Source: Sphingomonas sp.
GTDB lineage: Bacteria > Pseudomonadota > Alphaproteobacteria > Sphingomonadales > Sphingomonadaceae
NCBI RefSeq assembly: GCF_029239295.1
Contig: NZ_JAQZBC010000014.1
Location: forward strand, 18,930 to 82,929
Reading direction: 5' to 3'
Length of the DNA: 64,000 nt
Part shown: positions 45,469 through 55,269 of the stretch, piece by piece
Layout: the number at the start of each line of letters is the position of its first letter
How positions within the stretch are numbered: the first letter of the stretch is position 1
Program-made: the position numbers and the translations under genes
The notes under the pieces: generated by a model
Seen by the model: only the letters and a program-made list of their open reading frames with translations
Told to the model about the DNA's origin: nothing
Database searches by the model: none

Positions 45469-46083
45469 TCAGGAAATGGAAGGCGGTGTTCTATCTCCTT
45501 GAGACGCCTCGTCAACGTAGTGACGATTGTGACGGGTTCGCCACTTGCGCGCGATCCACAACCGCCAGCCGAGCATCGACAGGCCATAGCCGGCGAGCGA
45601 CAGAACAGCCGTCACGATCAGCAGGCCCAGCGCAGTCGCCGGCGCCGCATCCGACATCAGCCATTGCATCCAGCCGGACTGCGCCGCGTTGACCGCGGCA
45701 TCCTGCATCGGATCGCCCGGCAGAGCGCGGTCGAGATGCAGCGTCCACTTGCCGATATAATAGGCCGCGACCCATAGCGGCGGTGTGGTCACCGGATTGG
45801 TAATGAAGGTCGTCAGTGCCGCCGAGGGGATATTCGCCCGGAACGGCAGCGCCAGCATCGCGGAAAAAGGGATCTGCGCCACCGGGAAGAGAATCCCGGT
45901 CACCATGCCCAGCGCAACGCCGCGCGGCACTGACCGGCGGGTAAAGCGCCACAGCTGAGGGGCGAGCACGCGATGCGCGACAGGCCGCAGCAGCCGGCTT
46001 TCCTCCATCGATTCGCGCGTCGGCAGATTACGCTGGCACCAGCCGGTGAACCGTTGCCAGACGGTCGGCACGCGAGTTGCCAC
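45469..46083 (-). CDS. DUF2062 domain-containing membrane protein
   Basis: RRSVPRGVALGMVTGILFPVAQIPFSAMLALPFRANIPSAALTTFITNPVTTPPLW. Confidence 0.85.
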   Translation of the reverse strand: MATRVPTVWQRFTGWCQRNLPTRESMEESRLLRPVAHRVLAPQLWRFTRRSVPRGVALGMVTGILFPVAQIPFSAMLALPFRANIPSAALTTFITNPVTTPPLWVAAYYIGKWTLHLDRALPGDPMQDAAVNAAQSGWMQWLMSDAAPATALGLLIVTAVLSLAGYGLSMLGWRLWIARKWRTRHNRHYVDEASQGDRTPPSIS

Positions 46084-46565
46084 TACCCGCGCTCACGCAT
46101 GAGGCGACCGGCTTCGCGTTTCCAGTCGCGCTCCTTGATCGCCTCACGCTTGTCGTGCGCTTTCCTGCCCTTCGCCAACGCCAACTCCACCTTGGCTCGA
46201 CCCTGACTGTTGAAATAGATCATCAGGGGCACGAGCGTCATACCCTCGCGCGCGACGGCGCCGTGAAGCTTTCTAACTTCGCGCTCATGAAGCAGGAGTT
46301 TACGCGGCCGCTTTGGCTCGTGATTGTAACGGTTGCCGTGGCTGAATTCGGGAACGTTCGAATTGATCAGCCAGACGCCATTGTCGCCTACCTCGGCATA
46401 GCTTTCGGCAATCGATCCCTCGCCGAAACGCAGGCTCTTCACCTCCGTACCGGTCAGTACGATCCCGGCCTCATAGGTGGTGTCGATCGCATAATCGAAC
46501 CGCGCCCGGCGATTCTCGGCGACGATCTTCTTCTTGTCGAAGGTAGCGGGTTTGGGACGTGGCAT
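46083..46565 (-). CDS. smpB: SsrA-binding protein SmpB
   Basis: [46 protein letters not shown]. Confidence 0.97.
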   Translation of the reverse strand: MPRPKPATFDKKKIVAENRRARFDYAIDTTYEAGIVLTGTEVKSLRFGEGSIAESYAEVGDNGVWLINSNVPEFSHGNRYNHEPKRPRKLLLHEREVRKLHGAVAREGMTLVPLMIYFNSQGRAKVELALAKGRKAHDKREAIKERDWKREAGRLMRERG

Positions 46566-46613
46566 GGACGGGGCGATGTAGGGGGTTGCGAGCCTTGTGG
46601 GAAGGCGGCGCAA

Positions 46614-46934
46614 TCAGCGTTTTGGGCTGCCGATCGGAACGCGGAGGCGGATCATCGCTCGGTTGATCGGCGCGCCTTGCGCATCGGCAGCCTGCTCGGC
46701 CTCCACCGCCACCGTACCGACCCCTTTCAGGGCGGTTTCGGCCTTTGGCGGAGCGCGTTCGGCCGTGTACCGATCAGGTATCGGCTTCAGCCGAAAAGCA
46801 TCGTCCGGCCGCGCACATACGATGATTTCTTCCCCCGGCTTTGCAGTCGGGCATGGCCGCTCCACCGGCGCTCTTACCACGGGCGACGGCGGTCCCGCGA
46901 CCGCCTGCACGGCAAACATCACCCAGGCGGCCAC
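46614..46934 (-). CDS. Hypothetical secreted protein
   Basis: PGEEIIVCARPDDAFRLKPIPDRY pattern seen in sphingomonad periplasmic proteins. Confidence 0.6.
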   Translation of the reverse strand: MAAWVMFAVQAVAGPPSPVVRAPVERPCPTAKPGEEIIVCARPDDAFRLKPIPDRYTAERAPPKAETALKGVGTVAVEAEQAADAQGAPINRAMIRLRVPIGSPKR

Positions 46935-47031
46935 CGCTTTCTCCCCTGATCCGGGCGGATCGTGCCGGGAGAATGCGGCCGGAATAAGAGGCGCCGAGAA
47001 CCACCTCCGCTATGGTGCGATCAGCGCTGTG

Positions 47032-47907
47032 TCAGAGGAGGCCGGCGCGCTTCAGCCCGGCGTCCACCGCGGCGCGGCTCGCCTCGTTGGGCCAGGTCAT
47101 CGGCAGGCGAATGCCTTGCGGAAAATCGGGCCGCACCCGCGTCATGGCATATTTCACCGGCCCCGGAGAGGCATCGGTGAACAGCGACGTATGCAGCGCA
47201 AACAGTTGGTCGTGGAGCGCGAGCGCCGCAGTTCCGGTCCCCGCTGCCTGGAATTCCGCGCACAGGCGCGGCGCGACATTGGCGGTAACCGAAATGCACC
47301 CCACCCCGCCCATCGCATTGAAGGCAAGCGCGAGATCATCGTTGCCCGACAACTGGCAGAAGCCGTCCCCCAGCGCCGCCCGATGCTGCGACACCCGCTG
47401 GAGCACGCCCGACGCGTCCTTCACGCCAACGAACACCTTCGGAAACGCCTCGACGATGCGGATCAGCGTTTCGGGCTGGATGTCGGTCACGGTACGCGCC
47501 GGGACGTTGTAGAGCACGATAGGCAATGCCGACTGCGGCGCGAGTGCGGCGAAATGCTGGAAGATGCCGTCCTGCGACGGGCGGTTGTAATAGGGCGGCA
47601 CCATCAGCGCAGCGTCAGCCCCTGCCTCCTTCGCCGCCGCGATGTTTGCCGCCGCCACCCGCGTGTCGTTTGAGCCGGCGCCAGCGATCACCGGCACGCG
47701 GCCACGCACCTGATCGGCGCAGACCTTCACGATCGCGAAATGTTCGTCCTTGGTCAGCGTAGCCGCCTCCCCCGTCGTTCCGCACGGGACAAGCGCTTTG
47801 GAGCCTTCGCTGATCTGCCATTCGATCAGCTCGCGGTAGGCAGACTCGACGAACCGGCCGTCGGCGTCGAACGGCGTGACGAGCGCCGGAATCGATCCGG
47901 AAAACAT
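47032..47907 (-). CDS. dapA: 4-hydroxy-tetrahydrodipicolinate synthase
   Basis: GSIPALVTPF; VPCGTTGEAATLT; PPYYNRPSQDGIFQHF; IVLYNVPARTVTDI. Confidence 0.97.
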   Translation of the reverse strand: MFSGSIPALVTPFDADGRFVESAYRELIEWQISEGSKALVPCGTTGEAATLTKDEHFAIVKVCADQVRGRVPVIAGAGSNDTRVAAANIAAAKEAGADAALMVPPYYNRPSQDGIFQHFAALAPQSALPIVLYNVPARTVTDIQPETLIRIVEAFPKVFVGVKDASGVLQRVSQHRAALGDGFCQLSGNDDLALAFNAMGGVGCISVTANVAPRLCAEFQAAGTGTAALALHDQLFALHTSLFTDASPGPVKYAMTRVRPDFPQGIRLPMTWPNEASRAAVDAGLKRAGLL

Positions 47908-47983
47908 GACTTGCTCCTGAAACGGGGTGTGGTGCGTTGGGTCGTTCAGGACAGATACGGGTAGCCCGGCTATTCTGTCCATA

Positions 47984-50002
47984 ATGGTGACTGGTTTGAG
48001 GGCAGGGGCATTGATCGCACTGGGAATGGGTTTGGGAGCGGCATTGCTTGTCGCTCAGGGACAGGACGATGCCGCGCGTACGCGAGCGGCCAACGCATTG
48101 GCGCAGTCGCGGCCTGCCGCCATGGCGCAGGTGACCAACAACGGGGATCTCGCCGCCGCGCTGGCGCAATGGCGCGCGCTGCAGCAGACCGACGGGCTAC
48201 CGTTCGACAGCTACGCCGGCTTCGTCATGGCGCATCCCGGCTGGCCGAACGAGGCCGCCAATCGCCGCGCGGCTGAACGGCAGGCGGGCACCGGCTATGC
48301 CTCGCCGGCGAATGTCGTCGCGTTCTTCCGCCGTTATCCGCCGCTGACCGCCGCGGGAGCGGTCGCATATGCCAAGGCGCTGCAGGCAACCGGCGCTACG
48401 GGCGAGGCGGCGGAGGCCGCGCGCAATGCCTGGCGCCGTGGTGCGCTGACGCCGACCGACGAATCCACCATCCTGACCAGCTTTGCCGGCGCGCTGCGTC
48501 CCGATGATCATGACGCGCGGATGGACGCGCTATTGTGGCAGGGATCGACCAGCATCGCTGCGCGCCAGGTCGCATTCACCTCCCCTGCCCGCCGCTCGCT
48601 GTTCGAAGCGCGGCTGGCGTTCCGAACCAAGGCGGAAAATGCCTCGGCGCTGGCTGCGGCGAATGATGCGGCGGGCGCATCGGATGCCGGCTATATCGCC
48701 GACAAGGCAGTGTGGCTGCGCAACAGCGGGGCGAGCGCCAGCGCCCGATCCTGGCTGGCACGCACCCGGCGGCCTGGTGTCGCGCTGCCGGGGAATGTCG
48801 AAAAATTTTATGAGGTGCTGCTGACCAACGCGCGCGCCGCGGCGGCGGACGGCCAGTATCAGCTCGCCTATGACATCGCGCGACAGGTGGACGATGCCTA
48901 TCCCGCGGGCACCGACGTGTCGAAGAAGCCCTATGGCGAGCGTGACGACTATACCAGCCTCGTCTGGCTGGCCGGTCAGACGGCGCTGAAGCAGCTCAAC
49001 CGCCCGGCCGATGCGATGACGATGTTCGATCGCTATGGCCGTGGCAGCCAGTCACCGCAGACCCGCGCCAAGGGGTTCTATTGGGCGGGCCGCGCGGCCG
49101 AGGCTGCTGGGCGTACGAGCGACGCCAGTGCGTTCTTCAACCGCGCCGCGGGCTACCGTGACCAATTCTACGGCCAACTAGCGCTGGAGCACCTCCGCCG
49201 ACCGCTAACCGCGCCGCGTGACGTGGCGACCCCGGCCATCGACCCCGCTGCGCGCCAGGCGTTCTTCAATCGCGAGACGGTTCGCGCGGCGCAGTTCTTG
49301 GGCTCCATCGGGCAGTACCAGGATCAGACTGCCTTTGTCCGCACCATCGCCGCGGACGTGGAAAGCGATGCCGAGCATTTCCTGGCAGAAGAACTGTCGC
49401 GCTCGATCCGCCGTCCTGATCTGGCAGTAATCGTCGGGCGAAAGGCGATGCAGAACGACCAGACCGAATATAGCGCCATTGCCTTCCCGACCGTGTCCGT
49501 ACCCTCGGGCTATGACAGCCAGTGGACGATGATCCACGCCATTGCGCGGCAGGAAAGCCAGTTCGATCGCGCTGCGATCTCATCGGCCGGCGCGCGCGGG
49601 CTGATGCAGTTGATGCCGGGCACTGCGCGTGAGCAGGCGGGCAAGATGGGCCTGCCCTATGACGCCGGCCGGTTGCTGACCGACACGGGCTACAACACGC
49701 AGCTGGGCTCCAGCTACTTCCAGCGGATCTTCGGCATCTACGGCAGCTATCCGCTCGCGGTCGCCGCCTATAATGCCGGGCCGGGCAACGTGAACAAATG
49801 GCTGCGCGCCAATGGCGATCCGCGCACCGGCGCCATCGACATGGTCGAATGGATCGAGGCGATCCCTTATTCAGAGACGCGTAATTACGTGCAGCGTGTA
49901 CTGGAAAACGCCGTTGTCTATGACCTGATGAACCCGCCGCGCGCAAAAAGCCGCGGCCCGGCCAACCTGAGCTGGTATCTCGGCCGCAATCGTACGGGCT
50001 GA
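47984..50002 (+). CDS. Soluble lytic transglycosylase
   Basis: AIARQESQFDRAAISSAGARGLMQLMPGTAREQ; AAYNAGPGNVNKWL. Confidence 0.95.
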   Translation: MVTGLRAGALIALGMGLGAALLVAQGQDDAARTRAANALAQSRPAAMAQVTNNGDLAAALAQWRALQQTDGLPFDSYAGFVMAHPGWPNEAANRRAAERQAGTGYASPANVVAFFRRYPPLTAAGAVAYAKALQATGATGEAAEAARNAWRRGALTPTDESTILTSFAGALRPDDHDARMDALLWQGSTSIAARQVAFTSPARRSLFEARLAFRTKAENASALAAANDAAGASDAGYIADKAVWLRNSGASASARSWLARTRRPGVALPGNVEKFYEVLLTNARAAAADGQYQLAYDIARQVDDAYPAGTDVSKKPYGERDDYTSLVWLAGQTALKQLNRPADAMTMFDRYGRGSQSPQTRAKGFYWAGRAAEAAGRTSDASAFFNRAAGYRDQFYGQLALEHLRRPLTAPRDVATPAIDPAARQAFFNRETVRAAQFLGSIGQYQDQTAFVRTIAADVESDAEHFLAEELSRSIRRPDLAVIVGRKAMQNDQTEYSAIAFPTVSVPSGYDSQWTMIHAIARQESQFDRAAISSAGARGLMQLMPGTAREQAGKMGLPYDAGRLLTDTGYNTQLGSSYFQRIFGIYGSYPLAVAAYNAGPGNVNKWLRANGDPRTGAIDMVEWIEAIPYSETRNYVQRVLENAVVYDLMNPPRAKSRGPANLSWYLGRNRTG

Positions 50003-50073
50003 GTTCTCGCGACCTTCCTGTTCCTGGGGACGGGAAGGTCGCGGATCCGGCGCGGCTTGGCTAAGACGCGCTC

Positions 50074-50556
50074 ATGGACCGCCCGAACTACATTACCCCT
50101 GCCGGCTATGCGACGTTGCGCGCCGAATATGAGCAGCTGTTCGCCACCGAGCGGCCGGCGCTGGTCGAAACGATCGCTTGGGCAGCGGGCAACGGCGACC
50201 GTTCGGAAAACGGCGACTATATCTACGGTCGCAAGCGGCTGCGCGAGATCGATCGACGGCTGGGCTTCCTGTCGCGCCGGATGAAGGCGGCCAAGGTGGT
50301 CGATCCCGCGCAGGCGCCGGATCGCAGCCGCGTCTTTTTCGGCGCCAGCGTCACCATCGCTGACGAGGATGACAATCAGCGCGCGCTGACGCTCGTCGGC
50401 GACGACGAAACCGACGCCGGCAAGGGGCTGATCGGCTGGAACGCGCCGCTCGCCCGTGCGCTACGCGGTGCCGCGGTCGGGGATCTGCGCCGGGTCACGC
50501 TGCCTGCCGGCGAGAAGGAATATGAAGTGATCGCCATCACTTATCCCCCCGCCTGA
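50074..50556 (+). CDS. greB: Transcription elongation factor GreB
   Basis: NYITPAGYATLRAEYEQL; GDRSENGDYIYGRKRLREIDRR. Confidence 0.93.
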   Translation: MDRPNYITPAGYATLRAEYEQLFATERPALVETIAWAAGNGDRSENGDYIYGRKRLREIDRRLGFLSRRMKAAKVVDPAQAPDRSRVFFGASVTIADEDDNQRALTLVGDDETDAGKGLIGWNAPLARALRGAAVGDLRRVTLPAGEKEYEVIAITYPPA

Positions 50557-50606
50557 CGAAACCATGCCAACGGCCCCTTCGTGCTTTCCGCAGAAGGAGA
50601 GTGACG

Positions 50607-50846
50607 ATGGCAGAGAATCCCCGCACCACCAGCGCCCGCGATCATGACGACAAGGATCTGATCGAGGGCATGATCCCCGCCGGCGACGCGCAGGCCGGCA
50701 CCTCCGGCGGCGCGCTCGCGCGCGATCTCGGCTCGCGCGCCGATCTGAAGCAGGTCGACGACCCGGAGGGGACGACACCGCTGACCAAGCAGGCGGACAT
50801 TGACGCCAATCAGGCGTTCCCCAGTTCGCGGCGGCGCGACGGCTGA
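50607..50846 (+). CDS. Hypothetical protein
   Basis: 79-aa hydrophilic ORF between greB and the NYN gene. Confidence 0.55.
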   Translation: MAENPRTTSARDHDDKDLIEGMIPAGDAQAGTSGGALARDLGSRADLKQVDDPEGTTPLTKQADIDANQAFPSSRRRDG

Positions 50847-50904
50847 TCGGCGTGCCGTTGCTGATCGAAACGGCGGCTGATTGACGCGGGAAGTTCGAGC
50901 GCCG

Positions 50905-51768
50905 ATGGATTTGCCCATGGCGAACGATGACACCCCTACCCGCAACATCGCCCTGCTGATCGATGCGGACAATGCCAGCTGGCACGCGATTGACCCGGTG
51001 CTGACCGTCCTTGCCGAACTGGGGACGGTCAACATCCGCCGTGTCTATGGCAATTGGTCGAAGCCGGCGCTGAGCGGCTGGCGCGAGATGACGATCAAGC
51101 ACGGGATCGAGCCGCAGCAGCAGTTCGACATCACCAAGGGCAAGAACGCTACCGACATGAAGATGACCATCGACGCGATGGACCTGCTGTTTCGCGGGCG
51201 TGTCGAGGGGTTTGGCATCATGTCGTCCGATTCGGACTTCATGCCGCTGGCCACTCGGCTCCGGCAGGATGGCCTGCCGGTCTATGGCTTCGGTCAGGGC
51301 AAGACCCCGGAGGGCTTCAAGCGCGCATGCACCCGCTTCATCGATGTCGACAAGCTGATGGCGGCCGAAGAAGATGCGCCGACGCGAGCGCCGATGCCCG
51401 TTGCGCCGGCCAAGGAACCACAGCCACCCACGACAGCCGGTAAGGAACCAGCGCAGCCCGCGCCTGCTGCTGCCCCAACAGATGTCGGCACACCAGAAGT
51501 CACCGCCGCGGAGCCTGCCACGTCGCAGGGCCAGGCGCGGATCGATGACGAACTGGTGAAGCTGCTGATCGATGCCTATTCCGCGGTGAAGCGCGACGAA
51601 AAGGGCTTCGTCAGCCTGTCCGCCATGGGGCAGCTTGCCGCCAATCGATCGAGCTTCGACGTGCGCAACTATGGCTACAAGCGCCTGTCGGACCTGATCG
51701 CCGCCGTCCCCAATTTCCAGACCGAGCGGCGCGAGGATGGCCGCGTTTTCGTGCGAAGGTTGCGTTGA
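50905..51768 (+). CDS. NYN domain (LabA-like) plus OST-HTH/LOTUS-like protein
   Basis: NIALLIDADNASWHAI; KGKNATDMKMTIDAMDLLF; SSDSDFMPLATRLRQDG; C-terminal LIDAYSAVKRDEKGFVSLSAMGQLAANR...FDVRNYGYKRLSDLIAAVPNFQTERRE. Confidence 0.85.
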   Translation: MDLPMANDDTPTRNIALLIDADNASWHAIDPVLTVLAELGTVNIRRVYGNWSKPALSGWREMTIKHGIEPQQQFDITKGKNATDMKMTIDAMDLLFRGRVEGFGIMSSDSDFMPLATRLRQDGLPVYGFGQGKTPEGFKRACTRFIDVDKLMAAEEDAPTRAPMPVAPAKEPQPPTTAGKEPAQPAPAAAPTDVGTPEVTAAEPATSQGQARIDDELVKLLIDAYSAVKRDEKGFVSLSAMGQLAANRSSFDVRNYGYKRLSDLIAAVPNFQTERREDGRVFVRRLR

Positions 51769-53396
51769 TGAAGAACAAGACGATTGCCTATCTCCTCCCG
51801 CTGATCGCCATTGCGGCCACCGAACCGCCCAAGACTGACCCCGCCAAGCTTTCCGAGATGACCAAGGTGCTCGCCTCCGATGAATTCGGCGGCCGCGCAC
51901 CGGGGACGCAGGGCGAAAAGAAGACCATCGACTGGTCGATCGCACGCTTCAAGGCGCTGGGGCTTGAGCCCGGCGGACCGGACGGCGCGTGGACGCAAAA
52001 GGTGCCGCTGATCCACACTCGGCTGGGCGATGGTCCCGTCAGCTTCGGCGCGACCAGCCTGAAGCAGGGCACCGACGTCGCACTCACCACCGTTCGACCC
52101 GACGCGGCCGTCGCGATCGAAAACGTACCGCTCGTCTTCGTCGGCTATGGCGTCAGCGCGCCCGAAGCGAAGTGGGATGATTTCAAGGGCGTGGACCTGA
52201 AGGGCAAGGTCGCCGTCTTTCTGGTCAACGATCCCGATTTCGAAGCAGTCGCAGGCGAGGACGCCAAGGGTCGCTTCGGTGACAAGCGGATGACCTATTA
52301 TGGCCGTTGGACCTACAAGTACGAGGAAGCGGCACGACGCGGCGCGATCGGCGCGCTGATCATCCATGACACCGCAGGTGCCGGTTATCCGTGGTCGACG
52401 GCGAACGCCTCCAACGGCGAGAATTACGACATCGTTCGTGGCCCCGAGGATCCGCGCATTGCGCTTCAGGGCTGGCTGTCGGGCGACGCGGCAACCCGCG
52501 TCTTCGCTGCCGAGGGCCTCGATCTCGCGGCGCTGCGCAAGCAGGCACGCTCCGCCGCCTTCCGTCCGGTGACGATGAAGGCGCGATTCACCGCGAAGCT
52601 GCCCGTCAACGTCGAGCGGATCGAAAGCGCCAATGTCATCGCCAAGATTCCGGGCACGGTGAAGCCGGACGAGACGGTGCAGTTTGCCGCGCATTGGGAT
52701 GCCTATGGCGAGGGCCCGCCCGACGCGCAGGGCCGCACGATCCGCCCCGGCGCGAACGACGACGCGCTCGGCGTCGCTGGCGTGATGGAGCTTGCCCGCC
52801 TGTTCAAGGCCGGCCCGGCGCCCGACCGCACGCTCGTTTTCGCGCTGTGGACCGCCGAGGAACGCGGCCTCTTGGGCTCCGAATGGTATGCCACCCGGCC
52901 CACCGCACCGCTGGAAAAGACCGTCGCAAACCTGACGTTAGACATCCTGCAGACCGCGGGCGAGGCGAAGGACGTGATCCTCGTCGGCGCTGGCCAATCC
53001 TCGCTCGAGGACCTGCTGACCGAAGCAGCCCGCGCGCAGAATCGCGTCGTTACGCCAGAGGAAGCCAGCGAACGCGGCCTCTTCTACCGCGCGGATCATT
53101 TCTCCGTTGTCCGCCGCGGCGTGCCGGCGCTTCAGCTGATGGCGCTCGGCGGCGCCAGCGACATGCGTGTCGGCGGGCGCGAGGCGGGGCAGAAGTGGCT
53201 CGACGGCTATATGGCCTGCTACCACAAGACCTGTGACGCCTGGGCGCCGGACTGGAACTTCACCGGTGCGGCGCAGGATGTCGATCTGTTCTACGCGATG
53301 GGCCAGCGGCTTTCGAAGGCGGGCGTCTGGCCCGAATGGCGGCCGGCTTCCGAATTCCGCGCGATCCGCGCCAAGAGCGCCGATCAGCGCCGATAA
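51765..53396 (+). CDS. M28 family metallopeptidase
   Basis: FAAHWDAYGEG, PGANDDALGVAGVMELA, LWTAEERGLLGSEWYA. Confidence 0.92.
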   Translation: MMKNKTIAYLLPLIAIAATEPPKTDPAKLSEMTKVLASDEFGGRAPGTQGEKKTIDWSIARFKALGLEPGGPDGAWTQKVPLIHTRLGDGPVSFGATSLKQGTDVALTTVRPDAAVAIENVPLVFVGYGVSAPEAKWDDFKGVDLKGKVAVFLVNDPDFEAVAGEDAKGRFGDKRMTYYGRWTYKYEEAARRGAIGALIIHDTAGAGYPWSTANASNGENYDIVRGPEDPRIALQGWLSGDAATRVFAAEGLDLAALRKQARSAAFRPVTMKARFTAKLPVNVERIESANVIAKIPGTVKPDETVQFAAHWDAYGEGPPDAQGRTIRPGANDDALGVAGVMELARLFKAGPAPDRTLVFALWTAEERGLLGSEWYATRPTAPLEKTVANLTLDILQTAGEAKDVILVGAGQSSLEDLLTEAARAQNRVVTPEEASERGLFYRADHFSVVRRGVPALQLMALGGASDMRVGGREAGQKWLDGYMACYHKTCDAWAPDWNFTGAAQDVDLFYAMGQRLSKAGVWPEWRPASEFRAIRAKSADQRR

Positions 53397-53436
53397 TAAA
53401 AGGGCCCGCCGCGGCATTTGCCGGGCGGGCCTTTCC
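53397..53436. terminator. Rho-independent terminator between convergent genes
   Basis: AAAAGGGCCCGCC...GGCGGGCCTTTCC hairpin. Confidence 0.85.
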
Positions 53437-53445
53437 TTGATCCAC

Positions 53446-53475
53446 CGTCACCCCGGACACAAAGCCTGGGTGACG
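53446..53475. repeat. REP-like palindrome CGTCACCC-CGGACACAAAGCCT-GGGTGACG
   Basis: Perfect 8-bp stem; resembles intergenic CGTCACCCCGG palindromes common in alphaproteobacteria. Confidence 0.5.
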
Positions 53476-53486
53476 ATCACGTAGGA

Positions 53487-55166
53487 TCAGCGCGTCAGCT
53501 TCTTGTAGGCAAGCCGCGTCGGACGGTCGGCCGCATCGCCCATCCGGCGACGCTTGTCCTCCTCGTATGCCTCGAAGTTACCCTCGAACCATTCGACGTG
53601 GCTGTTGCCTTCAAATGCAAGAATGTGGGTGCACAGACGATCGAGGAAGAAGCGATCGTGGCTGATCACCACCGCGCAGCCGGCGAAGGTTTCCAGCGCT
53701 TCTTCCAGCGCGCGCAGCGTTTCGACGTCAAGGTCGTTGGTCGGTTCATCGAGCAGCAGGACGTTGCCGCCCTCCTTCAGCATCTTCGCCATGTGAACGC
53801 GGTTGCGCTCACCGCCCGATAGCTGACCGACCTTCTTCTGCTGGTCGGGCCCGCGGAAGTTGAACGCGCCGACATAGGCACGCGTCCCCATCTCCTGCTT
53901 GCCGAAGCGGAAGACCTCCAGCTCGTCGGATATTTCCTGCCAGACGTTCTTGTTGGGATCCAGATGGTCGCGGCTCTGGTCGACATAGCCCAGCTTCACC
54001 GTGGAGCCGACCTCGATCGTGCCGCCGTCGGGCTTCTCCTGTCCGGTGATCAGCTTGAACAGCGTCGATTTGCCGGCGCCGTTCGGGCCGATCACACCGA
54101 CGATCCCGCCCGGTGGCAGGTTGAAGTCGAGGTTCTCGAACAGCAATTTGTCGCCATAGGACTTGGTCAGCCCCTTGGCCTCGATGACCTTCCCGCCAAG
54201 CCGCTCGGGCAGCTGGATCAGAATCGCGGCCTTGCTGGCGACGCGGCTCTCCTGCTTCTCCATCAGCTCGTCGAAGGCCCGGATACGCGCCTTGGACTTG
54301 GTCTGGCGTGCCTTGGGGGTCTGCCGCATCCAGGCCAGCTCGTCGGCGATCGCCTTCTGCTTGCCCTGCTCCTCGCGCTCCTCCTGCTCGAGGCGCTTGG
54401 CTTTCTTCTCGAGATAGCCGGAGTAGTTGGATTCGTAGGTGTAATACCGACCGCGATCGAGCTCGAGCACCCAGTTCACGACATTGTCGAGGAAGTAGCG
54501 GTCGTGCGTCACCAGGATGACGTTGCCGGTATATTCCTTCAGGTAATTTTCCAGCCAGCTGACGCTTTCGGCGTCGAGGTGGTTGGTTGGCTCGTCGAGC
54601 AGCAGAATGTCCGGCTTCTCGAGCAGCAGGCGGACCAGCGCCACGCGGCGCTTCTCACCACCCGACAGGTTGGTCACCGGGCTGTCCGACGGCGGGCAGC
54701 GCATTGCCTCCATCGCCTGCTCCAGCTGCGAATCGAGGCTCCAGCCATCCGCGGCGTCGATCTTCGCCTGAAGCTCGCCCATCTCCTCCATCAGCGCGTC
54801 GAAGTCGGTATCGTCCTTCGGATCGCCCATCTCGGCAGAGATCGCGTTGAAGCGATCGACCATCGCCGCGATCGGCCCCGCGCCCAGACGAACGTTCTCG
54901 ATCACCGTCTTGTCGGGATCGAGCTGCGGCTCCTGCGGCAGATAGCCGACCTTGATCCCGTCGGCGGCCCAAGCCTCACCGGTGAATTCGGTATCGATCC
55001 CGCCCATGATCTTCATCAGCGTGGACTTGCCCGAGCCGTTCGGACCGATGATTGCGATCTTCGCACCCGGAATGAACTGCAGGCTGATATTGTTGAGCAC
55101 CGGCTTATTGGCGCCTGGGAAGGTCTTGGTCAGACCCTTCATGACGTAGGTATACTGGACGGCCAT
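53487..55166 (-). CDS. ettA: Energy-dependent translational throttle protein EttA
   Basis: Two ABC domains; GPNGSGKSTLMKIMGG, NLSGGEKRRVALVRLLL, linker DELAWMRQTPKARQTKSKAR. Confidence 0.96.
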   Translation of the reverse strand: MAVQYTYVMKGLTKTFPGANKPVLNNISLQFIPGAKIAIIGPNGSGKSTLMKIMGGIDTEFTGEAWAADGIKVGYLPQEPQLDPDKTVIENVRLGAGPIAAMVDRFNAISAEMGDPKDDTDFDALMEEMGELQAKIDAADGWSLDSQLEQAMEAMRCPPSDSPVTNLSGGEKRRVALVRLLLEKPDILLLDEPTNHLDAESVSWLENYLKEYTGNVILVTHDRYFLDNVVNWVLELDRGRYYTYESNYSGYLEKKAKRLEQEEREEQGKQKAIADELAWMRQTPKARQTKSKARIRAFDELMEKQESRVASKAAILIQLPERLGGKVIEAKGLTKSYGDKLLFENLDFNLPPGGIVGVIGPNGAGKSTLFKLITGQEKPDGGTIEVGSTVKLGYVDQSRDHLDPNKNVWQEISDELEVFRFGKQEMGTRAYVGAFNFRGPDQQKKVGQLSGGERNRVHMAKMLKEGGNVLLLDEPTNDLDVETLRALEEALETFAGCAVVISHDRFFLDRLCTHILAFEGNSHVEWFEGNFEAYEEDKRRRMGDAADRPTRLAYKKLTR

Positions 55167-55269
55167 GGGTCGCCTGCTGCTCCGTAACTGGAATGGCTGG
55201 GATTATGGCGCGCATGTAATGCTGCGCAGGGCCGTTGGCAAACGAACCGCGGCGACTTACGCGAGGGGC

